Of a stretch of 64,000 nucleotides of DNA, positions 46,355 through 58,756 are shown piece by piece (within the stretch, counting starts at the first letter, position 1; every line of letters starts with the position of its first letter). A program made the position numbers and the translations under genes. Source of the DNA: Gentiana macrophylla (Eukaryota; Streptophyta; Magnoliopsida; Gentianales; Gentianaceae); contig JAOBSW010000656.1 of the NCBI GenBank assembly GCA_026214975.1, positions 1 through 64,000 of the forward strand, written 5' to 3'. The notes beneath the pieces are model-generated. The model worked only from the letters and a program-made list of their open reading frames with translations. It had not been told where the DNA came from and did no database searches.

Positions 46355-46395
46355 TGGTGCAAGTAGTAAATAGGGGGGTCCAAATAGAACCCCCC
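46355..46395 (-). repeat. Right terminal inverted repeat, MULE B
   Basis: The minus strand begins GGGGGGTTCTATTTGG. Here the extra TAC step of copy A is absent, so it matches the left end slightly better. Confidence 0.85.
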
Positions 46396-47072
46396 TTTAT
46401 ATATTTCCTATCATTTTGTATAGGAAATAATAATATGAATTTAATTTCTAGACAAATGCAGTACGTGACATATATATTATGTCACATAAAATTTTTATAT
46501 CTACAAATGCCCCCTCGAGACTTGTTGGCCCGATAAAATTTTACCGTAACGACGAGTCTCGACTTTATAACCATCTTTTTTACTTTTTTTTTTTCCTCTT
46601 TTTTTCCTTCCTTATTATTATTATTATTTTTACGTGGACAAAGTATATATAAGAAAGAAAAGGAAACTAACCCCTTTTCTTTTAAGTCATGCGCCTTTTT
46701 CCTTAATTTTTTTTTTTTTTGATAAACCAATCACAATTGAGTAATTTTTGTCCCACATTGTTTAGAAGAGCCTTGATTCTTCCCATCTTCTCTATATAAA
46801 TAAACTTTCACATCTCTTTCAAGCACACAAATTCTTCTTCAACCCCAAAAGAGTCAAGGAACTGAGAGTCTCAGGCCTTCCTCCTCTTTAGTTGGCTAAC
46901 TGGCCGTGTCGACTGCTGATTGGAAGTCGATTGTCATTTTTTCTTGACTTTCGTCTTTCGTCCGGCGGTTGACTAAAAGTCAATTTTTTGGTCTTGTTTT
47001 TTTTTTTGTTTAATTATTTTTCTTTGCTTTGCAGGGTACGTAACCGGAGGCCATATTGGTGGTTGCTGTTTT

Positions 47073-47498
47073 GAGGTTGCCTACCTCACCACTTCAGAGA
47101 TTAGAAGCCATTTTGAGGTTGCCTTTACCTCGCTACTTTAGAGATCGGAAGTCGTTTCGAGGTTGCCTTGCCTCATCACTTCAGAGACCAGAAGCCGTTT
47201 TGAGGTCGCCTTTACCTCACCACTTCAGAGACCGGAAGCCGTTTCGAGGTTGCCTTGCCTCATCACTTCAGAGATCAGAAGCCGTTTCAAGGTTGCCTTA
47301 CCTCGCCACTTCGGAGATCGAAGCCGTTTGAGGTCGCCTTTACCTCGCCACTTCGAGATCGAAGCCGTTTGAGGTTGCCTTTACCTCGCCACTTGAGATC
47401 CCGAAGCCGGTTTGAGGTTGCCTACCTCACCATTTCCGGATATTGGAGGCCATTTCGAGGTTCCCTACCTCACCACTTCAGAGATCGGAAGCCGTTTT
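47073..47498. repeat. Tandem array, about 10 x 43 bp (gypsy B)
   Basis: Same array as in copy A. Units at about 47300-47400 are shortened where copy A reads TTCAGAGATCAGAAG and this copy reads TTCGGAGATCGAAG, a telling pattern of changes at CAG. Confidence 0.8.
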
Positions 47499-48956
47499 GA
47501 GGTCGAATGTATTTTCACCTCGCTTGTTTGAGCTCGGAGTATTGAAGGCCATTTGGAGGATGAATTTTCATATTCGCCTCATCGCCGACGGAGTTCCTTC
47601 AAACGAACATTTTTGGAGGTTGAATATTTATTCACCTCGCCGCCTCAGAGTTCCTTCAGACGAACATTTTTGGAGGTCGAATATTTACTCACCTCGCCGC
47701 CTCAGAGTTCCTTCAGACGAACTTTTTTTTTTGAGGAGGAATATTTATCCACCTCGTTGCTTCAAATCATCCACAAAGTGACGAGGACCCAAACGGTGGT
47801 GAAAATCTCTCATCAACTCAGCAGTCCTTTAAAGGTAACTTTTTTTGTCTTTGTTGTTTTTTTTTTTTTTGCAGATTCCGACTCTTGGGTTCCTCGCATC
47901 AAGGTCAGACAAGGACGCAAGCGGAGTAATTAGTTGCTTCACCTTGTGTAGCATAACCGGATATTTAGCCCGTGTAGGACGCGAGTGAGGTACTTTGTGA
48001 CTTCACCCTACATAGCACAGCCAGATGCTCAACAAGACAACGACACAAGTGAGGTACTTCGGGACTTCATCATGTGTGCAGAGCCGGTCAAGAACGTGAG
48101 TGGGGTATTTAGTTGCTCCACTCTGCATAAGACAGCCAGATAGCATCACTCAAAGAGTCTACACGAGACGGTGAGAGGTATCTTTTTGTGCTTCATTATG
48201 CTGATGCTGCTATGGAAACTGGGATCAAGCTTCGAATATACCTCACCATCGAGTTTGATACTCCACCTTCCCGTGATCAGAAGCATCGCTGCTTTCCGGT
48301 GAGCCTAGACCTTCACAAAGAGAACCGATCCACAAGTTGAGCTCATTTTCCTTGTGTCTTTCCTTAGCTTTGGTGTTGGTCTACTGAGATCCTCATTCGG
48401 CTAATGGTGCGGACTATAGCAAGGATTCCTCTAATGGCCATGATGCTTTCCTCTTGGTGCTTTGGAAGACCAAGAAGAATCATTAATCGTATGCGAATGT
48501 TGGAGGAAATGTAGTTTCATCGCCGGTGCCACAATTTCTTGAGCGGACTTTCATTCCAGCAACTTGAAAAAGGTGCGAAGAGCGCGCGTGACATGATGAA
48601 AAACGTAAGGCTTCTGACATCGAATCCATCACTCAATAAGGCTACCATCAAAGTTCATTGAAGTGAAGATCCTCTTCAAGTGTGCAGCTGACGGAACCTC
48701 TCCCTCTTCTGCATCAACCACTCGCGGAAATTTCAGAACGACATTGCTGGGAGGCTTACTGCCCCTTCATACGAGGAAAAGCATTCCACCCTTTCAAGTT
48801 TTCTTTCTAATTTTTGTATGAGGACCCCCTTTCTTGTATGATGGACCCTCATTTCTTTTGGTATGACTGAACTTGGAGCAACTTCCCAAAAGCGCCTCGT
48901 GCCTAAAGAATTTTCTAGGAATCAAGTCAAGCGTAGTTCATAATTTTTACAAGATT

Positions 48957-49235
48957 AACGCAGTTTAAGCTCATGCTTAGGAGCATTTTTGTTAACTCAT
49001 TTGAAGAGTATAATGAAGTTTAAGCTCGTGCTTAGGATCATTTTTTCTTTTATCTCATTTGATGAGCGTAGAAGCGATTTAAGCTCGTGCTTGGGAGCAT
49101 GTTCTTTTAAACCCATTGGATGAGTGTTACGCAGTTTAAGCTCGTGCTTAGGAGCATTTTTTCTTTTGACACATTTGGTGCATGTAAGGTAGTTTTAGCT
49201 CGTTCTTAGGAGCATATTTTTCTTTTAGCATAGAG
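48957..49235. repeat. Tandem array, 5 x ~60 bp (gypsy B)
   Basis: Same TTTAAGCTCGTGCTTAGGAG-type units as at 29440-29725. One unit reads GAAGCGATTTAAG where copy A reads GAGCAGTTTAAG. Confidence 0.7.
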
Positions 49236-49826
49236 CCTTTTGAGGAACTTGCTGTTGATTTGGTTGAATTTGACCATCTCTATCAACTTGTATGCTTTAT
49301 TTTTCCTAACTCCCGAACAACATGGGGGGCATTTTATTTTAATTGAACTTGTTTTGGTTTTTACGTCATTATGCCAAGTCTTCATAAGACAAGCACTAAA
49401 TTCCCGATTTGGAATAGCCGTGGGCACTCCATCTTGTTGAATGCATTGGACAAGAAGGCTTGGAAGCATCCAGATTTTCTTGAGCTTGGTGCCACTTTTA
49501 ATCTAGAGCATATGACTCTTGCAAGAGAATACCAACATTGTCCTCATTCGCAATGCTTCTTGGATGGAAATCCTTAGTGGGGAGTTTGTTGCTCGAGTTT
49601 CTAAACCGTCTAAAAACGATTGAACAGTGAGTATGGCATGGCTTATGTCATGACGGAAAGAAGCAAATGCTTCCTTTTTGTAGCTACCACCAAGACTGGA
49701 GTTTTTTCCAAGTTAGCCTTGAAGTTTTCAAAGACTTTCTTGCATAACTTGTCCTGTTCAAGTGGTTGAAGTGTTGACGTCTTCCAACGAGATTTGATGA
49801 AAATTGTCACAGGTAGGTGAGCCTTT

Positions 49827-50659
49827 CTACCAAGATTCCAAACTCATGGAGGTTGTGAAGGTCGGGCCGGGCATCTTTATGACGACATCAACTTTGGATT
49901 GAACTATCTCAACTCCTCGACAGCGTATGATAAAACCGAGGGTTTTTATTGAGCTTACCTCAAATGCTATTTGAGAGGGTTTATTTGAGTTAAATTCTCC
50001 GAAGTCTTTGAAAGACATGTTTCAAGTCGTCCAAGTGATCGTCTTTTTTTCTTTAACGACGAGTTCATTGGCATGGCACTAAGCATCTTGAGGCAACATG
50101 TCCCATTTTTTTGCATGGTATGTTGGTATATGGCTCCAACATTTTTCAAACCAAAAGGCATCGCTTTGTATCAGTGGATTCCTTTAGGCATGCGGAAGGC
50201 TGCGAGTTCTTCATCTTCCGAAGCAATCGGATTTTGATAATAGCCAGGAGTTCTATCCATAATGGATAACATATGATGGCCTGTAGTTGCATCCATCCTT
50301 GAGGTCGGTGATTGGACGAGGGAAATCAACTTTTGGACAAAGAGTGATCAAGTCTTGAAAGTAGACACAAGCACAACTTTGTTCTTTTTCCTTTTCGGAA
50401 CAATGTTTGAGATCCATGAAAGGAATTTGACTTTGCGGATGAAGACGGCTCCGATATGTTGTTTCACCTCTACTTTGATAAGGGGGAAAATGTATGGTCT
50501 ACACTTGCTTTTGAGCTTTCTCAACCGAACGTGAGCCCATTTTGACGGAGAGTTGTGCTCTTTTTCAGGGGATAGAAGAGTGCCGATATATGCTGGCCTA
50601 AGCTCGTCCTTCATGTCGAGGTTGATTTCTTTCAATTCATCTACAGTGGAATCAACCAA
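49827..50659 (-). pseudogene. Gypsy reverse transcriptase remnant, copy B
   Basis: It reads further than copy A: STVDELKEINLD at the N-terminus (about 50650), VEVKQHIGAVFIRKVK, ISNIVPKRKKN, MPFGLKNVGAIYQHTMQ (50161), and the C-terminal KTLGFIIRCRGVEIVQSKVD (about 49940). The catalytic box again reads HANE in place of YVDD (near 50060). Confidence 0.8.
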
Positions 50660-51284
50660 TTTTTCTAGCTTTGGAGGCTCTTTCTACGCATCTTTTTCTG
50701 CCTCATCATTGCTTGCCCATTTTATTGGGATACGAATTGGTGCTTTAGGAATATTGCCTAAACCTTTTACTAGAAGATTGACTTTTACCCTTAGAAAGGG
50801 TTTTCGATGTTCATGTTTGATTTGTTGCCCCCATATTTTGCATGGAGGTTTAGGGACTTTATCTTGCTTTGACGAGGAGCTTGTATGTGATGTGGCCAAC
50901 CCTTCTTTTCGCATAGAGGAAAACATTCCATGCTCCATGGTTGGATCTTCTTTATACGATCTAACCACAATAGGAGAGCATCTATCTCTACTACTTCGAT
51001 TTTAGGAAGTGGTAAAGTAGATCCACTCAGACCTTTTTTTCCTTTTATGATGAGCGGTTCCTTTGCTTTGTAGAACCTGGAAGACTTTGCAACTTTTCAT
51101 TTCTTTGTTGATTTATTTATGGTGCATTTTTTGTTGGTGTTTATAGCACCACGTCTTTCTAGTGTTCCTCGACCCTTTTTTGAAGTGCTCACTTCTTTGC
51201 AGGTGTCGGCCTTGAGTAGAACTTGGAATCATCCAGGTAAGATTCAGCCGGTGAAGTTCATGTCATAAGCAATGACTTTCCTCA

Positions 51285-51671
51285 TCACTTGAAGCATTTG
51301 TGTAGTGTGGAAGGAACAGCTCCATTTTTGTGAAGCCATGGTCTTCCCAACAGCGTGTTGTAATATGATTTGGCATCAATCACGTGGAAGAGTGCACTGA
51401 ATGACATGTCATCAATAAAGACGTCAAGTCTTATTGATCCAATGGCTCTTTGCCCCCATTGGTTGAATTCTTGAATCCTCAAGCGATTGTTGTTGGGGTC
51501 AACCATGGAGATTCTCAACCCTTTCATTATGAAAAATGGCAAGATGTTGACGGAAGATCTTCCATCAAGCAACACGCTACTCATCTTCTGTTCACAAGTG
51601 TATGCCGTCACGAACGATGGACGAATATAAGACGCCGATGCCAGAAACATGTCATCGTCAGAAAAATTCAT
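51285..51671 (-). pseudogene. Gypsy aspartic protease, copy B
   Basis: An open frame of 128 codons with VLLDGRSSVNILP and LLGRPWLHKNGAVPSTLH, identical to copy A over the shared part. It has an additional FSDDDMFLASASYIRPSF stretch in front. Confidence 0.75.
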
Positions 51672-52764
51672 CTCGACAAAGCAAGTGACTTTGTATTTGA
51701 TTTATGGCTCCTCCTCTTGCGAAGAATTTTCATCTCCACACGCACATTTTTTTAGAGGTAGAGTTTTATTTATCAAGTACGGCATAGCAAGTGACAATTT
51801 TGTCATCAGTATGTATGCGGCGCCAAGCTACATTTTCATCGTTTAGGATTTCTTTCAGCATGTACACCATAAAGGTGATAGAGGTTCGAGGACACTTGTG
51901 CTTGAGATCATCTGAAGAAGCGTTTGATTTTATCGTCCACTTCTCAGATTATCTCCATGTCCAGGGCTTCATTGTGTTTTGACTTATTTTGCCTTGGTGG
52001 AGTTGGGGTGACTTTATTTTGATTTTGAAGACTCGAAACGCCGATGCACCTTTTGTTTCGTTCTCGAGCCACAAGAATACAGCATTTATCATCCGTATCA
52101 ACGGACTGATCCTCTTGCCTTTTTATTGACAATTGGGGACTTTATTGAAAAATTCCCAAGTCTTTAACAACAATTGGTGACATTGCGTCAACTTGCACCT
52201 GGATAGGATCAAAGGCTCCGAATCGAACGGTCGTAGTATGACCATGTGATGGCTCCACCAATGAGACTTGATTTGTGCTTTCTTTTCCTTTTTCAAGCAC
52301 GACTATTTGTTCATCGGCTAAGAAAATTACTTTGATTTCAAAGACAAAGCAATTGTCGTTAGCGTACCCCGTCAAGAGCTGATGTTCGCAACAGTTTACT
52401 TTGTGGGATTTTGCAGCATTTTTGAGGCACTTGGTTGTGGGAAGATCAATGAGTTTGATTTGAGAAACTCATCAAAGTTTGACAGGACGTCGGAATCAAG
52501 AAAACGGTACATCTTTTATTTCTTTTCCTCTAGAGTTGGTTGTCGCCTTTTTGACTATTCGGCCTTTGTTCCTCCAGACATTTTTGAAGTATGGAATCCC
52601 ACATTTGTATCCATGGACTTTTTGGTGTTTTGTTTCGGAGTTGCTTTGGAAAATTTTCCATCTTTTCCTTTTCATATCCCTTTAAGGGTCTTGAAAGAGA
52701 GCTTGACCTCCGTTTGCAGTGATGCTCAACTTGGTTGAATTTCCTTGAGAATGTATTGAAGACT

Positions 52765-53845
52765 CTATTGCCTAATTTGAATGCGCATCTTGATGGAAGA
52801 CTTCTTAGAAATTTGCTCCTTGCAGTTGAAACTCGCGCTCTCCCGTGCATTGATGTAGTCAACCACATTTTCTTTTTTCGACCGGTAAGGGTTGGTCAGC
52901 TCAACAATGATGTCCGTCCTACGGGTGCAGTAGAAGCGAATGAGAAAGATCTGCTCCAGTTGCTCCCAACTATCCAGAGAGGCCAGGGCGAGATTAGTGT
53001 ACCAATCAAAGGCGTTGCCGTTTAGAGAATGCATGATTTGGTTCACCAAGTGATTTCCATACGTCCAAGCGTTGTTGCAAGTTTCAACAAAATGGGCAAT
53101 GCGTTGCTTTGGATTGCCCTTTCCATCTAATTGTTGGATCTTCAGTGATCGATAACCGGACTGCATCTTCAGATCATCAATCATTTAGGCATATGGTATG
53201 GCATACGTTTGACATGAATTCATGGGCCTTCCGACTTTGTCCTTGATGGTACCCATGACGAATTCCCGCAACTGCTGATAGGAATGATTCCATCGGGGGA
53301 AATCTTCAAATCACTTGCCAAGGTAAAAGAATTGAAAGCTTTTTTATATTTGAAAGAGTCTTTTGGGGCAACCCTCATGTTATTCGCCATGCGAGAAGAC
53401 CTGAAGGCTCCTTGATATTTGGAAATGACGTCAAGTCCATGCTCATCACCATGCAACAATTCTTTTGACTTACTTGCTTCTCCAACGGAATCAAGCCTGT
53501 TGGCGAGCTTCGCAATTGGAACATCTTGAGTCCGAACGTGCGCCGTGAGAGCTTCAATGGACTTTGTGAGTTTGAAAATATGATCCTCCAGGGTGGTGGA
53601 ATTTGCCATCGAGGACATCTGCGGCCATTTTCCGAGGAAAAAAATGAAGCGAGACTCTTTTGACATTCTCCGAGTGACAGGGCTGTAAGGTTGACCTTGA
53701 GATGAGGAAACATCCTTATTGGCAACAACTCCGTAGTGGCCCCTTTGAAGCAATAACTTTCATAGCAAACAACCTTTAGAGCGGAAATCTTTGAAGTAGC
53801 CTTTGATGTAGAAGCCTTTGAAGCGGTGGAAGTCTTTGGTGCCAT
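52765..53845 (-). pseudogene. Gypsy gag remnant, copy B
   Basis: Start ATG at 53845. The head and coil region (53753-53220) and the capsid domain (53184-52765) read open in separate frames. The capsid part is longer than in copy A and includes IVELTNPYRSKKENVVDYI, the conserved end of the Retrotrans_gag domain. Confidence 0.78.
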
Positions 53846-53913
53846 TTCCTCAAGACTTCTTTTTGCAAGAGAGATGAAAGGAGAGATTGGTCCCACTGGG
53901 CGTGCTGAAAATT

Positions 53914-56050
53914 TGTAACACAAATTTACATTTGTCTTGCAATTAAATTAAAAAAGAAAGACAAGAAATTTGGAACAAATATAATTTTTATTTATTTCAA
54001 AATTTGAGTGGGTACAATCTCTAACAAAATCCCTATGTCTACGGGGACGCCTTTGATTCTCCTTTGATTTCACCGAGGTCGCGGGGACTTGTTCTCGGAC
54101 TTGCCAAGATACTCCAATCTGCTGGGAGAATCTTTGGATTTATGGAAGATCTCGGATATAGCGGATAATCTTCATTTGTCGGAGATGACTTGGATGCTTT
54201 TGTGCTTACTTGATCATCTCCTTTAATTTCTCCGAGGTCATATGGACTTGTTCTCGGACTTGTCAATTACTCTTCCAATTTGTTGGGAAGAAGTCCTTTG
54301 TTTGTTGTTGAAGAACACTAGTTGTCTTTGTGATCTTTGATTTGTTGAAGGACTCCGAATATGGCAGAAGACCTTCGATTGTTGTTGAAGAACTCCGAAT
54401 ATGGCGGATGAGCTTCGAGAGTTGATGAAGAACTCCGGATGTGGCAGATGATCCTCGAATGTTGGTGAAGAACTCCTAATACGGCGGAAGACCTTCAAAT
54501 GTTGTTGAAGAACTCCGGATATGGCGGACGATGCTCGAATGTTGTTGAAGAACTTGAAGACTTCTTCGTTGCTTCTTAGATCTTCTCTTTCTTGAAGAAC
54601 TCCGGATTTGGCGGATGGTCTTCGATTTGTTGAAGAACTTGAAGGCTTGTTTGTTGCTTCATAGATCTTCTTTCTTTGTTGAAGAACTCCGGATTTGACG
54701 GATGATCATCGGATGTTGGAGATGACTTGGAGGCTTCTCTGTTACTCCTTGAATCTTCTCCGCGGTGGTTGGACAGAGGGCTTGATGCTTTCTCCCTATC
54801 TTCTTCACCAATTGTTGTTGTTGTTGTGTTGAGCTCCCGGATATGGCAGAAGAACTTGACTTTTAGTTGATTTCTCCCGGATATGGCGGAAGATCTTGAC
54901 TTTTGGTTATTTTCTCCCGGATATGGCGGGAGAGCTTTAGCTTTGATGAAGACTTGAAGGAATACTTTGTCTTACATTCAATCTCCTAGCTGAAGGACTT
55001 CAACTTTGCTGAAGATCTTCGATCTTGAAGACGATCTTTCATGGTGCTTTGAAGCTTTGATGTTCTTCATCTTCTTGAAAAAAAACTTCGAAGACGACTG
55101 CTTCCGGCGTTGCCGACGCTTTTTGATCTTCTCGCCTTTCTTGACTTTGGGTTGATCTTCAATGTGTTGACGATGCTTTTCGATCTTCTCGCCTTTCTTG
55201 ACTTTGGGTTGATCTTCAATGTGTTGACGATGCTTTTTGATCTTCTCGCCTTTCTTGACTTTGGGTTGATCTTCAAGGATTGAAGACGCCTCATCGAAGA
55301 ACTCCGTCTTTGTGTAAGACGCCTTGTTGAAGAGCTTCGCCTTTATGTTGATCTTCAAGTATTGAAGACGCTCATCGATCTTCTTGGCTTTCTTGAAGAA
55401 CTTTGAGGATTCTTGGGAGATCTTCGAGGCTTGAAGGATTTCTTGGAAGATCTTCGAGGCTTCGGTGTTGTTGGTGAATCCTTGAAGCTTCTTGCTCTGG
55501 GATCTCCACCAACTCTTCAGTGTGTTTTGCAAATGACCAAGGCTCTCCTATTTATAGTGTTAGGTGATGCCTTTGCATTAATTTGCATTTAATGCGTCCA
55601 CACTCATTTAATGTGTCCACACTCTAATTGATTCTTACAATATCCGCATTTAATGCGTCCAGGCTCTCCTGATTGGCTGTAGCAATTTGTAGACAATCTT
55701 TGCATTTATAAATCAATAAAATCTCCAAACTAATTGATTTTTAGGAGATTTTTAGGATTTATTGACTTTTATATTATTTTCCAATATTTAATGTAGGAAA
55801 TAATATAAATATAATTATATTTAATGACATATGTAGTATGTGACAAATATAATGTGTCACGTATATATTTTATATATCTACATAGCCATTTAATTATAAA
55901 TAAATAAGTCTCTAAACTTCTAAGAGATTGTATTTATCTATTTATATATTTCCTATCATTTTGTATAGGAAATAATAATATGAATTTAATTTCTAGACAA
56001 ATGCAGTACGTGACATATATATTATGTCACATAAAATTTTTATATCTACA
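53914..56050 (-). repeat. Gypsy LTR copy C, without MULE
   Basis: An uninterrupted LTR of 2,137 bp; on the minus strand it is the 5' LTR, with TATA at 55549-55556. Around 55935-55960 it reads ATCTATTTATATATTTCC, the pre-insertion site of the MULE. It lacks the preceding partial LTR found before copies A and B. It is followed by ACAAT (56051-56055). Confidence 0.9.
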
Positions 56051-56055
56051 ACAAT

Positions 56056-56931
56056 TTCCACCAAATTTAATTTCACAACACCCACATATTGATGAAAATA
56101 CAGGTGTGCATCATAAAGTCATCAAAGTACAAAATGAGAATTCTTACTCAATTTGATCAAAACATATTACAAAGTAAATAAATGTTTAACCACATTTGAG
56201 AACAAAACATAATACAATGTGATTTACGAAAAATGATTGATAGTAAACATACAACTAATCCAAAACCTTTTATTCCCCATCTAGTGATTCTTATCCACAT
56301 ACTTCCATAAATTGAGCCTATGATGTAATTTGTCATGCCACTGACTTGCTTCTGATGTTTGAACGGCATTCCAAACTGACTTGCTTCTGATGTTTGAACG
56401 GCACCCTAGGCATGTGGTTCCCATTGCAATAACCCATACTTATATGATTAGGTGGCCAAACCTAGGGTTTTTCAAAGTTGGCAGGAATGTTTGACTTCCA
56501 TGCGTCGTAGACAAAATGCTTAGTGGCACACCATAAAAGTTGCACATAGTGCAACAATGAAAGCTTTCAAAGTATTTGTTCACCCGTTGTAACACCTTCT
56601 TCCTTTTTTCCCGAACTAGCACGAGTAAATAGAGCTCGAGTACTTGGAGATGGTTTTTAATTTTTCCCAGAAGAAACACCTTTAAGATATTTTTCCGTTT
56701 TCCCGGCACAAGCGCGTTTAGATGAAGCTCGATTTGTTGGACAGTGCTTTCAATTTTCTTCGGATGCTATCTTGTCAACGACACGCACACACATTAATTC
56801 TTCTTCAACTTGATCATACACACTCATCTCCCTTTTAGTTGAGTCATCTTTCACTATCTTCGTCTTGTTCCCCAATCCTTTAGGCCGGCCACGACCATTC
56901 ATTTTGGTTTTATGCTCTTTCTGTTAGATGT
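56056..56931 (-). pseudogene. MULE relic: OTU-transposase 3' part (right half)
   Basis: Minus-strand fragments align by eye with the C-terminal region of the MULE transposases at 42275-43230. Near 56290-56370 there is an EASQWHDKLHHRLNLW-like block (copy B: EANEWYEKYQHRIDLW). Near 56460-56530 there is a CNFYGVPLSIL/THGSQTF block. Near 56800-56930 there is GRGRPKGLGNK...STKREMS (copy B: STKREMSKFEH). It is clearly diverged and broken. With 14504-14908 it forms an older relative of the intact MULEs, cut by the gypsy insertion and then by the Copia LTR at 56932. Confidence 0.65.
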
Positions 56932-58756
56932 AATATCGTCGGATCAATCATAGATTGACCCGATTACGCAGCGGAAGTATCGGATCTAGATCTAAACGAA
57001 ACAAAGAACATAAATTAAAGATCGAACTACAAGGAAGTTTGGATTTTACCTTTCTTGGTGCTTAACTCCAAGAACAAAGGCCTCTTAGAACACGTGTATG
57101 AGCAGCCACAGCCTTCCAACGTGTGTCTCCCAGCAACACCAGGCGGATGGTGTTTCCCGCCGCCGGACCTCCTTGATATGCTACCGGAATAATCCCGAAG
57201 ATTATTCCAACTCGAAACCCAAAGAAAGATAGCCGAAAATTCTAAGCTACTTTCTTATGTATATGGCGTGTTCTTTTTTGTATGTCAAAAGGCTTGGAAG
57301 AACTCTCTTTATATAAGAGAGTAAAACTTAACCTCCAAGGATTAAATAATTAAGAGATAATTATTACAATAATCCTTTATTCCAAATAAAAGATAAATAA
57401 AATGATTATCCCAAACAAATTAAGATAAATCATATTATTATCTAATATTCCATGAATTATCATTTAACAAATAAAAGATAAATCACATATTAAATAATTA
57501 TCCAAGAAAACCAATTTCCTAATAATTAAATAATAAAACATGCGCTCCACTATTAAACAATTAAGGTCCACGCATTTTTTTTCTATATTTGACCAATGAG
57601 GTCAAAAGGTCAACACACTTATTTGGGCCGAGTCCACGAAAAATTTCTTTTCCGTGTATTTAATTATTTAGTCCAACTAAACAATTAATCCACATATCAA
57701 ATTAAATAGCCCAATCCACTATTTAATTATAATTGAGGTGCAAATGACGAGAAATCCAATTATGCTATTTTCGGGGAGCCACGTCGGGGACCATGGACCC
57801 ATATTCATGTATTTACAATAAATTAGATAAAATTATTAAATCAGATAGAATAATTATATCCAACCTATTAATTCGGGATTACACCACCATAAACCCAAGC
57901 CCGAACTCTATCGAATATAGATAACTTACACTCAATTTATGAGCCTAAAACGTCCATCGATATAATCATTACATACGGATAAATCCTCCATGATCGTTCA
58001 CTTCGATTCGGGATATTTCCGTAAACCCTTCTCGAAACATATTATCCTTATTTACCATTAACCCCTAGTGATCAATTAGTTCATATTCAATATAATATGA
58101 ACTCGGCCGATCGATCGTTTTAGGGTCAACAATAAAGGAATCTAATTCATCTACTTCCCGAGGAAGGAATGGATTCCATATCGTGATAGCACGGACTACT
58201 CACTCATTCTAGAATAGAGCCAACGAGAAGTGTTGGACCACATACTACGAAGTGATCCTTACTAACACATCAAACTCCACCCTAGTCTAAGAAGTTGTCT
58301 GTGATCACCTCAGGATTAAGATTAATCCATATATGATCATCTTGTGATTCGATAAGACTTCTCGATTACGGAATTATATCGAGAACTTAAATCAAATCGG
58401 TCCAGCCCTATATGATTATCATCATATATAAATGCCCCACTAGGTACCCTATTACCGACAGTCCGGATAAGACTGTCACACCTAAAGTGTTCTGGGCGCA
58501 TTATTAGCAAATGAATCTAGAGACCCGTACTCCGATTAATAAACGCTACAGACTAAGTTAATTTTAAGTATATTTCACAAACTCAATCCTCGTGTGTATA
58601 GACATACACTGAGTTGTGATTACATAATCAATATACTTAGGGTTTTTTGTAGTGTATTAATATTGGCAATAAATGCGAATAAATAAAATGAAATAAATTA
58701 TGTCATTTATTTAAATAAAACAATTACAAATTGTCTTTCGGGCATAAAACCTAACA
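56932..58756 (-). repeat. 3' LTR of the minus-strand Copia element
   Basis: 1,825 bp. On the minus strand it begins TGTTAGGTTTTATGCC and ends GATGTAATATCTAACA-like termini, with TGTTAG/CTAACA as short terminal inverted repeats. A minus-strand TATA (TATATAAA) is at 57308-57315. No gene is inside. Confidence 0.85.

Larger units (their letters stand above)
37490..46395. mobile_element. MULE copy B (PMD gene plus OTU transposase)
   Basis: 8,906 bp, with the same ends and the same TTTATATA target duplication (37482-37489 and 46396-46403) as copy A. Copy A and copy B share the insertion point inside the LTR, so they arose by duplication of the host LTR and not by two transpositions. The transposase is better preserved here, with all three catalytic residues readable. 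Confidence 0.88.
35467..46505 (-). repeat. Gypsy LTR copy B, split by MULE B
   Basis: The LTR proper is 35467-37489 plus 46404-46505 (2,125 bp), with the same MULE insertion point as copy A. The minus-strand TATA is at 37090-37097. Some units of the 40- and 57-bp minisatellites are shortened by small indels, mostly at CAG or CCGG sites. Confidence 0.85.
46506..53913 (-). mobile_element. Gypsy internal region, copy B
   Basis: Collinear with 26975-34392. The polypurine tract is at 46506-46519, the antisense TATA near 46793-46802, the 43-bp array at 47073-47498, the 57-bp array at about 47555-47722 and the 60-bp array at about 48957-49235. Protein remnants follow. As in copy A, no RNase H or integrase is recognisable. 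Confidence 0.8.
14909..56050 (-). mobile_element. Compound tandem Ty3/gypsy (Tat-like) insertion
   Basis: The whole 41-kb block is bounded by one 5-bp duplication, ACAAT, at 14904-14908 and 56051-56055. The order in plus coordinates is: partial LTR 14909-15983, LTR 15984-26974 (with MULE), internal 26975-34392, partial LTR 34393-35466, LTR 35467-46505 (with MULE), internal 46506-53913, LTR 53914-56050 (no MULE). The genes run on the minus strand, so the leftmost LTR is the 3' one. A single duplication around two interiors and three full LTRs is the signature of one insertion enlarged by unequal recombination between LTRs. The Tat-like assignment comes from the protease and RT style and the terminal sequences. 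Confidence 0.85.
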
